The notes under the pieces: model-generated
Told to the model about the DNA's origin: nothing
The model's input: only the letters and a program-made list of their open reading frames with translations
Databases searched by the model: none
Shown: one piece after another, positions 9,126 to 17,325 of the stretch
How positions within the stretch are numbered: the first letter of the stretch is position 1
Layout of the letters: every line of letters begins with the position of its first letter
From: Deinococcales bacterium
GTDB taxonomy: Bacteria; Deinococcota; Deinococci; Deinococcales; JAAFIG01
Reading direction: 5' to 3'
Length of the DNA: 64,000 nucleotides
Assembly: GCA_025352125.1 (NCBI GenBank)
Contig: JANXTZ010000013.1
Coordinates: 1-64,000 of the forward strand
Position numbers and translations under genes: made by a program

Positions 9126-9131
9126 ACTTTA
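9126..9131 (-). promoter_or_regulatory. -10 box of leaderless small membrane protein gene
   Basis: TAAAGT on the minus strand, seven bases before ATG 9118. It would drive the two-gene unit with the YihY protein. Confidence 0.45.
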
Positions 9132-9148
9132 CCGTGAAAATCAGAACT

Positions 9149-10285
9149 TTAAACAATCGCTATCGACTGTTCAAAAACCTCAGTCATGCCAGAAACGCCA
9201 ATCACGCGCTCGAGCGTCTCGAGGAAACGCGCATAATAGGCTGGTCGCGCCGCCTCGCCCATCAAACCAAGACGCCAGATTTTACCCGCTGTCTCGCCCA
9301 ATCCACCTGTGATGATGACGTTCTGCTCGCGCAAACTGGCACGGACTTTGACATCGGAAAGGTGTTCGGGCAGTTTAACCGCCAAGACTGTCGGCAAACG
9401 TTCAGCTTCAGGCACGAATGCCTCGAAACCTGCCACCGCCAAGGCTTTTAAGGTCGCATCGCCGACCAACTGAACACGCCTGGCTCGAGCCTCCATCCCC
9501 TCATCAAGCGCCGCCTGCAACGCCGCATCGAGCGCGTAATGCAGTTGCACCGCCACGGTGTGGTGGTACTCACGGCGATCCCAGTACGCCCGCAATCCCT
9601 CAAGATCGGCATACCAGAGCGGAACTCGAGTCTTGCGGTTTTCGACGCAGGCAATTGCCGCCGCGCTGAACGCCACAGGCGCAACCCCTGGGGGCGCACT
9701 CAGGCACTTTTGCGAACCCGTGTAGGCGTAATCAATGCCCCATTCGAGCATCTTGTACGTCATCATGCCCGCCGTTGTGACCGCATCGACGGTGACAAGT
9801 GCACCGTGTCCCTTGGCGAGTTTGGCAATCTCGACGGCAGGATTGAGAACCCCAGTGCTCGTCTCGCCGTGCACCACCGCAACCAGCTTAAATGGTTGCT
9901 TCTCGAGCGCCACCTTCACATCCTCGAGCTTGATTGCACGCCCGATTGAAGCCGTCACCAACGTCACCACCGCGCCAACGCGCTTGCACATTTCCGCCAT
10001 GCGAAAACCAAACTCACCGTTCGCACACACCAAAACCGCATCCCCAGGCTCGAGCAAATTGTAAAACCCAGCCTCCATGCCAAGCGAACCCGTCCCCGCC
10101 AACAAACACGTGAACGCATCAGAACCCGCACCGTACAACTCGAGCAGGTTCTTCTGAATTGTGGCATTGATCGCAAACACGTCAGGGTCCATGTGACCCC
10201 GCATTGGAAACGAGAGCGCTCGAGCCGCATGGGGTTCGATGGGCGTGGGACCAGGGGTTAAGAGCAATTGTTCGATCATGTTCAT
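9149..10285 (-). CDS. Class V aminotransferase, alanine/serine-glyoxylate type
   Basis: A 378-aa PLP enzyme of the class V aminotransferases, closest by eye to the alanine-glyoxylate/serine-glyoxylate/serine-pyruvate group. Marks are the N-terminal LLTPGPTPI, the cofactor-binding GTGSLGMEA, an Asp in VTVDAVTT, the PLP lysine in TGSQKCLSAPPG, and Arg in KIWRLGLMG near the C-terminus. Likely role: interconversion of glyoxylate/glycine or pyruvate/alanine with serine. Start ATG 10285 has CGAGG eight bases upstream, with an in-frame ATG two codons later. Unlike most neighbours it has a long 5' leader containing a striking RNA structure, so expression is probably controlled there. Confidence 0.9.
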   Translation of the reverse strand: MNMIEQLLLTPGPTPIEPHAARALSFPMRGHMDPDVFAINATIQKNLLELYGAGSDAFTCLLAGTGSLGMEAGFYNLLEPGDAVLVCANGEFGFRMAEMCKRVGAVVTLVTASIGRAIKLEDVKVALEKQPFKLVAVVHGETSTGVLNPAVEIAKLAKGHGALVTVDAVTTAGMMTYKMLEWGIDYAYTGSQKCLSAPPGVAPVAFSAAAIACVENRKTRVPLWYADLEGLRAYWDRREYHHTVAVQLHYALDAALQAALDEGMEARARRVQLVGDATLKALAVAGFEAFVPEAERLPTVLAVKLPEHLSDVKVRASLREQNVIITGGLGETAGKIWRLGLMGEAARPAYYARFLETLERVIGVSGMTEVFEQSIAIV

Positions 10286-10326
10286 GGGGTTTACCTCGAG
10301 ACTCGAGAATTGGGAATTAAAGGCAT

Positions 10327-10417
10327 AAAAAAACTGACCACAGACAACAGGCAGTCCAGAACAAACCCTTAAAGGGTCAGCTCTGGACTATCTAGCTCGC
10401 GCAGTCAGTTTCACTGA
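10327..10417 (-). ncRNA. Structured 5' leader, candidate attenuator or riboswitch
   Basis: Read on the minus strand, a 9-bp helix (10401-10409 with 10333-10341, two G-U pairs) encloses an 8-bp helix AGTCCAGA/TCTGGACT (10353-10360 with 10382-10389), which encloses CCCTT/AAGGG (10366-10376). Seven Ts follow the outer helix directly (10333-10327). The 5' strand of the outer helix can instead pair upstream as TCAGT-GAA-ACTGA (10417-10405), which would prevent the outer helix. Two exclusive states plus a U-tract before a start codon is the layout of a transcription attenuator. I do not match it to any riboswitch class I know. A stand-alone small RNA is the alternative. Confidence 0.5.
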
Positions 10418-10441
10418 TACTGAGTGTGGCACAAAAAACGC

Positions 10442-10451
10442 TGACGCGTCA
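10442..10451. promoter_or_regulatory. Palindrome TGACGCGTCA
   Basis: A perfect 10-bp palindrome between the structured leader and the pilin cluster. It lies where the aminotransferase promoter should be, so it could be an operator. No regulator can be named. Confidence 0.25.
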
Positions 10452-10500
10452 AGTCAAACCATCCCCCGAGAAGGGGTACGCACATTCACCAAATTCAAAT

Positions 10501-10506
10501 AAAGTC
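10501..10506 (+). promoter_or_regulatory. Possible -10 box of the prepilin cluster
   Basis: TAAAGT about 50 bases before the first prepilin gene; it would give a leader of roughly 40 nt that includes the 20-bp palindrome at 10523-10542 and the GGAGG ribosome-binding site. No -35 match is evident. Confidence 0.3.
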
Positions 10507-10522
10507 AGACTCAGAACAACCC

Positions 10523-10542
10523 TCGAGTTTTAAAACTCGAGC
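10523..10542. promoter_or_regulatory. Perfect 20-bp palindrome before the pilin cluster
   Basis: CTCGAGTTTTAAAACTCGAG, a perfect palindrome made of two CTCGAG motifs around TTTTAAAA, ending a few bases before the GGAGG of the first prepilin gene. As DNA it could bind a dimeric regulator; as RNA it would form a hairpin next to the ribosome-binding site. Because CTCGAG is so common here, chance pairing of two copies cannot be excluded. Confidence 0.45.
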
Positions 10543-10555
10543 AACGGAGGATGGA

Positions 10556-13500
10556 ATGAAGAACAGTTTGGGGTTTAAAAGCTCGAGTCACCCGCAACAA
10601 GGCATTGCGCTGGTGACAGTTTTAATCATGCTTGTTTTGATGGTTACACTGGTTTCAGTGACCAGTTTGTTGGCGCTCAGTAACCGACGTTCTACCGCCG
10701 ATACGATTATTACCGCACAAGCCCAGTACGCTGCCGAAGCAGGCATTGAAATGGCACTGAAACGGGTGTATTGGGATCCTTACACCAACTGGAAAGCATC
10801 AGGGGATGCTTTGGTTTATAATACATCTACGGCTGATCCAAACGATTATGTTGATTTTGATACTTGTGCTTATAAAAAATGGCTAACTGGGATTGGATTC
10901 GGTGCTTCTGACGCCGATTTGACAGCCAACAATGCTGCAAGCTGCCCATACGTCAATTTTGCCAATGCCGCAACAGGTTCTCCATTTCCAGGGTTAAAAA
11001 ACAATTCAACAGTTAATCTTAGCAGTTCAGACAGTGGCGCGATTGCACTGCAACAAGGCATTTATGACATTTCGATTCAGCGCCAAGACACCCCAACAGG
11101 CGACATCAATTTGCTGATGCGTTCTGTTGGCAAGGTCAAAGATTCGGCGGGCAATACAGTGGGGCAGCGGGTTCTCAGTCGAACCCTGAAAATTGCGGGT
11201 GATCCTTACGAGGGAGATCGTTTTGCAATGCTGACCACAGCAGCAAACTGCTCGTTCTGTCATTTGCAAATTGATACCAGACAACGTGCATTGTCAACCA
11301 CTGGAACGTTTGATCGGGCAAGAATTGGTTTTACATCAACCGCAACCAATTTGGATTTCGCCGAAAAAGCTGGTGCAGACGTAGTCGTTTATGGCGGAAT
11401 GTACGTTCGTGCCGATCTGGCTAAAGTATCAACCCATGGTTTTTCTGCAGGTCAATTTGCACGTTTTGCTCAACAAAAAGATGGCAAAACCAAAGCTGGT
11501 ACCAACAGCAATTTGGTAAACTCGAGTACAGATGCCACACTGAACCCAAGTGGAGATTATGCCTTTGATGGAAATACTGCCAGCTCGTTTTACACAAATA
11601 GTGTTTGGGACGCACGAAAACTTCTGGGCGCAACCGCCACAGCAACAACCGATCCAAAGGGCGGAGCAAATCGTGCCAACGGTGTCTTTTACCATAACTA
11701 TCCCACCAAAGCCCAAGTCGATGATCCAGCCGGTGTTTACAACGGGAAGTGGCCTGACGGCGCATTGCCCGACGAATTTCCAGCGGCAATTCCAGATGGT
11801 GGTGATGGTCAAATCTCTGACGCAGACTGGACTGCATTTGTCAATACTGCACCATACGGTCGTCTAGAAAGCGTCAATGTCGCCGCAAGTGGTGCAACCA
11901 CACCTGTCTTTTACGGTGTCAGAAGACCAACTTCTGCAAATATCGCCCCCGCAATTCCCTGGACGTATGACCCAATCGCTGCCAACAACATTGTGGACAC
12001 AGGTGCGGTTTACACTGCGGCGACGTTGCAAGCCACACCCGCCAATTTTCAAAGGTGGTGGATTACCCAGGCGCTTGCATCCCCAAACAACCGTGATTTC
12101 TTGCCGACAACACCGAGCACAGGTGGCGCAACGCAATTGCCCTTTAACGTAACTGCGACAACAAATGCTTACCAAAATAACTTTTATGTCAATTATAACC
12201 CTACAGGAACAGGCACACTTTCCTTGGCTTATTGCACTGGCGATGTTTTTGCTGCTGCATATGTTGCCACCCCTGCCCTTGGTAATGCACGCAGTAACTT
12301 ACAGCAGTGCGCTCGGGGGCAGTACGCCGCGACCCTGGCAAATTTTGTCACCGCCCAGAATGGCAACAGTTTACAAAGCGTTTCTTTGGCTAACATTGGA
12401 AGCAATGTTTGGTTTCCGCAAACCAGCAATACCGCTATGAACGACCTGATGTCTGGAACTTACTCCGGTCGGACTGGTTCTTTTGATGGCAATTTGATCA
12501 TTGATGCGGGCACACTTTCGGGCGGGCGACGCCCAATGAAACTGACCGGTACGATTCTGGTTAATGGTGACTTGGTGATTCGCGGCAAAGTATTGGGCAA
12601 CGGACGCATTGTTGCTCGAGGCAATATTTATGTTGTTGGCGACCTGGTATATGCCTGTGACACCACTGGGACACCATGTACAAAGGCTCAGTATGCTGCG
12701 GGAACAGATTTGCCCCGTCTTGCACTGCTGGCAGGTGGAAATATCATTGTCGGTGATTACGATGGACCCGATTCGCGCATGAACAATTCCAACCGCGCAT
12801 TTGACTTAACCAATGACCAAACTGGGCGCAATCAGGTTCCAAACGCAAACGTAGCTTGGGATTACTGGAACGTTCCTGGCAGCACCGGTCGTCCCGCTAG
12901 AGCCAGCGCACCAGCGGCAGCCGTTAATGATCAATATGCCACCCTCACTGCGGGGAACAACCTGAGTGCTACAAATCCCAACGGCAATGGCGTGGTCAAT
13001 TTTAATGGACATGCTGGTTTCCTCACCCGTTCGCTCGAGGACCCCAACAGCCGTGCTTCCAACAAACAGGTTTTCAAGATGTCTCCTTTTGGCTACATTA
13101 TCGGTCCGGCGGGAAATTCAGAACTTTACGAAAACGGTGGTGCCAGTTTTGTGAACGGCACAGGTGGAATTGCCGCTGCATTGTCCAAGAATGTTAGTCC
13201 GTTATATCCAACAAATGGTCCTTTCAAACTTGGCGACAAGACAACTGGTTTGGTGGCTGGCGCTGGTTATCCCGCCGCCCTCGGTTGTGGGACTTCGGTC
13301 AACATGCCAGTACGGCGTTATGTGTTCAGTGCAACTGCCAGCGGTTTAAGCGTTAATCCAAATGGTGCTGCGCAACTTCCCACAGCCCCGTTCAACTTTT
13401 CGTTCTGGTGCGCCCCAGCAGGTCTTACAGGTACTTCTTTTATTCGGCAAAGTGGTACGATCACGAACGCCGCAGCTCCCAACGCCCGAACAGACGCCTG

Positions 13501-14071
13501 GATGAGCGTGAATGCAAACGACGCTGCTGTAGACAACAATCAGGGACTAACGACGGGCTGGCTTGGTGGTGTGCTCAGGGATCAGGCTGGCAACCCCGTT
13601 CGCGGCGACCTGAGTCAAACCAGGCTTTTGAAATTGATGTGGCTTTCAACGATGGAAGGCGGACGCGCCCAAGGTCCACTTCGCACAGATGGTATTTTTT
13701 ACTCGGCAAACGCCATTGCCAATATCCTGCGAAGCGGGCAAGATGCTCGACCAGGTACGCAATCGAGTACGCAATCCCGTTGGGTTCATATTGGTTCGGT
13801 CATTGCATCTGAATTGGGATTCTTAACAACCTCCAGCGACGGTGTCGCCAATGGCGGAGATACCTCGGGAATGGATTTTTCTGTAAAGCGCAACACCTTG
13901 CTTGATTTCACTCCTGCCACAGGCACACCAGCCAGTACGAACGGAACGTGGGGTGCTGGCTTCGCAATTCTTTTTGATGATCGTTTGCAAGGCTTTTTGC
14001 AAGTCACCAACACCAACCGTGTCAAGATACGCCGTACAGGTATTTATGCACAGGTGGGGGTAACCAGATGA
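10556..14071 (+). CDS. ComZ/PilX-like giant minor prepilin
   Basis: A 1171-aa exported protein. The N-terminus is a PilX-type prepilin leader: basic residues, QQG, then IALVTVLIMLVLMVTLVS, with no Glu at +5, as is usual for PilX/ComZ minor pilins. The rest is a very large extracellular part. Residues about 660-745 contain short G-x-I/L-x-V-x-G repeats (GTILVNGDLVIRG, ARGNIYVVGDL) like a bactofilin or beta-solenoid. A single CSFCH (residues 232-236) matches the c-type haem motif CxxCH. Position and size resemble Thermus ComZ, a tip-associated minor pilin needed for DNA uptake. It heads an operon with three prepilins (4-bp overlap with the next). Composition is AT-richer, and CTCGAG is scarce. 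Confidence 0.85.
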   Translation: MKNSLGFKSSSHPQQGIALVTVLIMLVLMVTLVSVTSLLALSNRRSTADTIITAQAQYAAEAGIEMALKRVYWDPYTNWKASGDALVYNTSTADPNDYVDFDTCAYKKWLTGIGFGASDADLTANNAASCPYVNFANAATGSPFPGLKNNSTVNLSSSDSGAIALQQGIYDISIQRQDTPTGDINLLMRSVGKVKDSAGNTVGQRVLSRTLKIAGDPYEGDRFAMLTTAANCSFCHLQIDTRQRALSTTGTFDRARIGFTSTATNLDFAEKAGADVVVYGGMYVRADLAKVSTHGFSAGQFARFAQQKDGKTKAGTNSNLVNSSTDATLNPSGDYAFDGNTASSFYTNSVWDARKLLGATATATTDPKGGANRANGVFYHNYPTKAQVDDPAGVYNGKWPDGALPDEFPAAIPDGGDGQISDADWTAFVNTAPYGRLESVNVAASGATTPVFYGVRRPTSANIAPAIPWTYDPIAANNIVDTGAVYTAATLQATPANFQRWWITQALASPNNRDFLPTTPSTGGATQLPFNVTATTNAYQNNFYVNYNPTGTGTLSLAYCTGDVFAAAYVATPALGNARSNLQQCARGQYAATLANFVTAQNGNSLQSVSLANIGSNVWFPQTSNTAMNDLMSGTYSGRTGSFDGNLIIDAGTLSGGRRPMKLTGTILVNGDLVIRGKVLGNGRIVARGNIYVVGDLVYACDTTGTPCTKAQYAAGTDLPRLALLAGGNIIVGDYDGPDSRMNNSNRAFDLTNDQTGRNQVPNANVAWDYWNVPGSTGRPARASAPAAAVNDQYATLTAGNNLSATNPNGNGVVNFNGHAGFLTRSLEDPNSRASNKQVFKMSPFGYIIGPAGNSELYENGGASFVNGTGGIAAALSKNVSPLYPTNGPFKLGDKTTGLVAGAGYPAALGCGTSVNMPVRRYVFSATASGLSVNPNGAAQLPTAPFNFSFWCAPAGLTGTSFIRQSGTITNAAAPNARTDAWMSVNANDAAVDNNQGLTTGWLGGVLRDQAGNPVRGDLSQTRLLKLMWLSTMEGGRAQGPLRTDGIFYSANAIANILRSGQDARPGTQSSTQSRWVHIGSVIASELGFLTTSSDGVANGGDTSGMDFSVKRNTLLDFTPATGTPASTNGTWGAGFAILFDDRLQGFLQVTNTNRVKIRRTGIYAQVGVTR

Positions 14072-14553
14072 ACCAAGGATTTACATTGATGGAAATGCTG
14101 GTTGTGATTGCTGTCATTGGTATTCTGACTGCCATTGGATTTGTATCTTTAGATAATTACCGTGCAATATTGCGGATTCGTGAGGCACAAACACAATTTT
14201 CGCAAGACCTCGAGAAAACCAGACAGTTATCAAGGCGACTCAGTGTCAATTTGACTGTCAAAGTCAATACCACAACAAACATTTATGAAATGTATGCCCT
14301 GAAATCTGATGGGACCAAAGACACTTCATTGCCATCAATTGGTCCATTTTCTTTGCCTGTTGGCACACAATTTTCTTCTGCACCATCGCTAGACCCTACA
14401 TTTCGTGGACCATTTGGAAGGGTACAAGCTATTTCACCATGTTATGCTGTAAAAATTTCCAATCGAGCTCCATATGCCGAAATTACTTTACTTGGCGTCA
14501 CTGGAATTGTGGTTTCAAGACCCATCAAGAAAACGGGGGTTCCCTGTGCGTAA
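14068..14553 (+). CDS. Type IV prepilin, GspH/FimT-like
   Basis: A 161-aa prepilin with a very short leader, MNQG, cleaved before FTLMEML. Glu at +5 and the hydrophobic helix (VVIAVIGILTAIGFVSL) are both present. The globular part is beta-rich with two cysteines near the C-terminus that may form the pilin disulfide. ATGA overlap with the giant minor pilin gene and an 8-bp overlap with the next prepilin show one transcript. Expected to be a minor pilin initiating assembly of a type IV or competence pseudopilus. Confidence 0.9.
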   Translation: MNQGFTLMEMLVVIAVIGILTAIGFVSLDNYRAILRIREAQTQFSQDLEKTRQLSRRLSVNLTVKVNTTTNIYEMYALKSDGTKDTSLPSIGPFSLPVGTQFSSAPSLDPTFRGPFGRVQAISPCYAVKISNRAPYAEITLLGVTGIVVSRPIKKTGVPCA

Positions 14554-14950
14554 ACATGGATTTACACTTGTAGAAATGCTCGTCTCATTGGTGTTGCTTG
14601 GTGTGGTGTTGCTTGTCACCTCTGGTTTGGTTTTACCACTTCGTCTCACGAAAACCGCCTCAAATGAAACTGTTGGAGCTGCCATTGCACAGTCGTACCT
14701 CGAGGTGCTTAAAAACAAATGGCTTGATGATACAAAATACCAGAACATGACATTACCTGTTGTCTGTGCCAAGAGTGATACCATAACCGTTGGCTGTGAC
14801 ATTCGGATTGACACCGGTTGGACATTACAAATAAAGCCAACAATTAGTGCTGCTTGGACGGCAACCCAAACGCTCCGCCAAGTGGTTATTGAAGTGACCA
14901 CGATAGAAGGTAAAATTATCCCATTTTCCACATTGGTGGCAAAACCATGA
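14546..14950 (+). CDS. Type IV prepilin, PilV/GspI-like
   Basis: A 134-aa prepilin. GTG 14546 gives the leader VRKHG, cleaved before FTLVEML (Glu at +5), followed by a hydrophobic helix. A start further upstream would put about 24 residues before this leader and bury it, so GTG is preferred; it overlaps the previous stop by eight bases. Two cysteines (VCAKS and GCDI) probably form a disulfide. Assigned as a minor pilin of the same assembly as its neighbours. Confidence 0.88.
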   Translation: MRKHGFTLVEMLVSLVLLGVVLLVTSGLVLPLRLTKTASNETVGAAIAQSYLEVLKNKWLDDTKYQNMTLPVVCAKSDTITVGCDIRIDTGWTLQIKPTISAAWTATQTLRQVVIEVTTIEGKIIPFSTLVAKP

Positions 14951-16200
14951 AAAAAATATCTAACGATGGATTTTCATTGCTCGAGTTGGTGATTGCCATG
15001 GCTATCTTTGGCGTTATTACATTGGCACTCATGGAAATATTTATCAGTTCTAATAAAATCAGCACTTTGGTTAGCAATCAGGCAACACTTCAACAAGAAT
15101 TACGCAATTCTGGTAATTTGATTGTTGATGAAGTGCAAAGGGCAATTTATATTTATCCGCCCTGTGGTGTGTATTCATTTACAGTTGCTCCGGTTTTGAA
15201 ACCAGGTTGCACCGCCGCCAGTTTCCCAAGCACCGCCGCCACGCAAGAAACAAGCAAAATGTACGTGGGGTTTTCAAGGATTCCAATTTTTAGTTCGGGC
15301 AACAGAGGTCAAAAACCCACCGGTGGTTATGCTTGGGAAGTTGGAGACAATACAGCCCCGTTTCTTGCCATGATTGTTAGCCCAACTCGTCCTTACAATC
15401 AGTGTGCTGTTAATCCTCCAGAAAATCAAAGTGGCGGCTGCTATGCTTTTGTCGCATATTATGCTGTCCGTCGGCAACAGGTCACTCGAGGCTATAGTGG
15501 TAATGCTACAAATGGTGCAACTGCCGATGATTTACTCGAAGCAGACGCAAGTAACGATAATCAATGGGTTATTATGGAATACCGTCGTAACTTAGACCAA
15601 TCGATGCGTGATTATTCTTCATATACAAGTTTCTTAAACAATGCTCCTGTTCTTGGTGTTGGCAACTTTATAAACAGTGGAAATACACTTCGCACCTTTG
15701 GAATTGGCGATCTGAGTATGCCTGCAATGCGTTGGTTTGATGCAGGTTGCGACATGGATGTCACATCAACAGCCGTCTACGCTGTTCAAGATCCAAATCC
15801 TGCCAATTGGAATTGTGATACTGATACTGGGTTGGGAGGTGGAGTACAACTTCCCAGTCCAACATCTGATCCTCAGCAAGCAAATCAATTGTCACTCAAT
15901 TCGTTGCCAGCACTTGGCAAAGGGGTAACAGACCCGAATCAGCTTGCACTATTTGCTGCCAAAATGACGGCAATTACCCTTTGGGTAGTGAATGCCACTC
16001 AGGGCACCGCCAAGATTTTGGTTGACAACATCGAACCCAACGGCTTCAGGATTGATTTTCCTGATGCTTCAACTGATCCTCGTGGTGCTACCGAAGTGCA
16101 TTTGACATTGCAAGGTGGTTTAATCCGAGGTGGTACGAAAGCCATCTTCCCCGCAACACCCCTCGAGTTTTTTGGCAGCCCTCGTAATATTTCACCCTGA
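14947..16200 (+). CDS. Type IV prepilin, PilW/PulJ-like
   Basis: A 417-aa prepilin with leader MKKISNDG, cleaved before FSLLELV (Glu at +5), and a hydrophobic helix (IAMAIFGVITLALMEIF). The long globular domain has several cysteines (PPCGVYS, KPGC, NQCAV, GGCYA, AGCDMD, WNCDTD), consistent with disulfide-stabilised loops. It is the last gene of the cluster, overlapping the previous gene by ATGA, and is followed by a strong terminator. In Thermus a comparable set of prepilins with ComZ supports natural transformation; the same role is inferred here. Confidence 0.88.
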   Translation: MKKISNDGFSLLELVIAMAIFGVITLALMEIFISSNKISTLVSNQATLQQELRNSGNLIVDEVQRAIYIYPPCGVYSFTVAPVLKPGCTAASFPSTAATQETSKMYVGFSRIPIFSSGNRGQKPTGGYAWEVGDNTAPFLAMIVSPTRPYNQCAVNPPENQSGGCYAFVAYYAVRRQQVTRGYSGNATNGATADDLLEADASNDNQWVIMEYRRNLDQSMRDYSSYTSFLNNAPVLGVGNFINSGNTLRTFGIGDLSMPAMRWFDAGCDMDVTSTAVYAVQDPNPANWNCDTDTGLGGGVQLPSPTSDPQQANQLSLNSLPALGKGVTDPNQLALFAAKMTAITLWVVNATQGTAKILVDNIEPNGFRIDFPDASTDPRGATEVHLTLQGGLIRGGTKAIFPATPLEFFGSPRNISP

Positions 16201-16234
16201 AAATATTTGGACTCGTACAAGCATAAGCTTTGTG

Positions 16235-16267
16235 AATCACCGATCATTTGATCGGTGATTTTTTCTT
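16235..16267 (+). terminator. Rho-independent terminator of the prepilin operon
   Basis: A perfect 11-bp stem, AATCACCGATC with GATCGGTGATT, a 4-nt loop and a T-rich tail (TTTTTT including the last stem bases, then CTTT). It starts 34 bases after the PilW-like stop codon. Confidence 0.9.
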
Positions 16268-16293
16268 TAATCTTGAGGAGTATTTGCTCTTTT

Positions 16294-16315
16294 GAGTATT
16301 ATGTGTATAATACTC
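16294..16315. promoter_or_regulatory. Operator-like palindrome over the MNIO promoter
   Basis: GAGTATTAT and ATAATACTC form a perfect 9-bp inverted repeat around GTGT. The right arm contains TATAAT (16306-16311), a consensus -10, and TTGCTC at 16284-16289 is a plausible -35 with a 16-bp spacer. An extra half-site GAGTATT starts at 16279. A dimeric repressor bound here would block the promoter of the DUF692 gene. Confidence 0.6.
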
Positions 16316-16389
16316 ACAAACATCACCCCAGAACCTCGAGTCAAACCAAACCTCGAGAACCCAAAGCACACGGGGTCAAGGAGGCTTTC

Positions 16390-17316
16390 ATGATTCAACT
16401 CGCCGCCAACTGGAGCACCGCCCTCGAGAAACTTTTGCGCAAAATCAACCCACCGCTCGATTACCTGAAAATGCCGCTCGAGCGCGAAGCCAGATTAAGC
16501 CTGAACGCCGCCCGAGCCTTGCGTCCAGTCTTGTTGCACGGCTGGGGCGGCTTTTACCGAGTCGGAATGCTCGAGATTTCCCAACCTGGAGTCTTGCTGG
16601 ATTTGGTGCAGACCAGCAGCACGCCTTACATCAGTGTGCATTTGGATGTTCAAACCGAGGATTTTGAAACGCCGATCACCAGGGAATTGGCGCTGGAGCG
16701 CGTGGTGAAAAGCGTCACAGCTTTGAAAGAATTGACCAGACTCGAGGTGCTGCTCGAGAATGTTGCACATTACGCCTGGAGTGAACGCCCAAGTTTTGTG
16801 ACCGACCCAGCCTTTATTGCGGATTGTTTGGAAAATTCACAGGCTGGTTTCTTGCTCGATCTGGCTCATGCGCGGGTCAGCGCCTACCACCGTGACGAGG
16901 AGGCTCGAGATTACATCAATGCCCTGCCACTGGATAAAGTCAAAGAAATCCATGTTTCTGGCGCGAGGCTCGAGGCGGACGGACTTCGTGACCGTCACTT
17001 GCCGCTCTCAGAACTCGATTATATTTTGCTTGAAGAAGTCATTGCCAAAACGCCAAATTTGAAGGTTTTGACGCTCGAGTACGGCGGGATTTCGGACATG
17101 GGCAAGACCAACGATGGACGCGAAATTCGGATTCCGCGCAACGACCCCAGCGCCCTGCTCGAGCAACTTGGACGGCTGGACACGCTGCGAAAACGGGCTT
17201 CGGGCGTCTTGCGCCAAGCGCCGACCTTGCCTGCGGGTTGGCATCTCGACAAACGTTTTAACCTGCCACCGAGCGAGGAGTTGTCTCAGGGCAGCATTCA
17301 AGCTTTGGGGTATTAA
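16390..17316 (+). CDS. DUF692/MNIO family iron enzyme
   Basis: A 308-aa TIM-barrel protein related to DUF692, now called MNIO (multinuclear non-haem iron oxidative enzymes); these bind two or three irons and several modify cysteines of RiPP peptides. The expected ligand blocks are present in order: LLENVAHY, LLDLAHARVSAYH, EIHVSGA, DRHLPL and LEYGG. Start ATG 16390 has AAGGAGG five bases upstream. The gene has its own promoter with an operator-like palindrome, unlike the leaderless genes around it. No RiPP precursor or DUF2063-type partner is visible beside it; the following genes are a GNAT and an M29 aminopeptidase. Function and substrate are open. Confidence 0.78.
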   Translation: MIQLAANWSTALEKLLRKINPPLDYLKMPLEREARLSLNAARALRPVLLHGWGGFYRVGMLEISQPGVLLDLVQTSSTPYISVHLDVQTEDFETPITRELALERVVKSVTALKELTRLEVLLENVAHYAWSERPSFVTDPAFIADCLENSQAGFLLDLAHARVSAYHRDEEARDYINALPLDKVKEIHVSGARLEADGLRDRHLPLSELDYILLEEVIAKTPNLKVLTLEYGGISDMGKTNDGREIRIPRNDPSALLEQLGRLDTLRKRASGVLRQAPTLPAGWHLDKRFNLPPSEELSQGSIQALGY

Positions 17317-17319
17317 AAT
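17314..17319 (+). promoter_or_regulatory. -10 box of leaderless GNAT gene
   Basis: TAAAAT overlaps the stop codon of the DUF692 gene and lies six bases before ATG 17326. Confidence 0.45.
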
Positions 17320-17325
17320 AATGGC

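Noticed and set aside
16301..16393. A 30-codon ORF starting ATGTGT and overlapping the start of the DUF692 gene, considered as a RiPP precursor for the MNIO enzyme
   Set aside because: Its ATG lies upstream of and inside the -10 region, so it would not be on the main transcript; it has one Cys only and no leader-core character.
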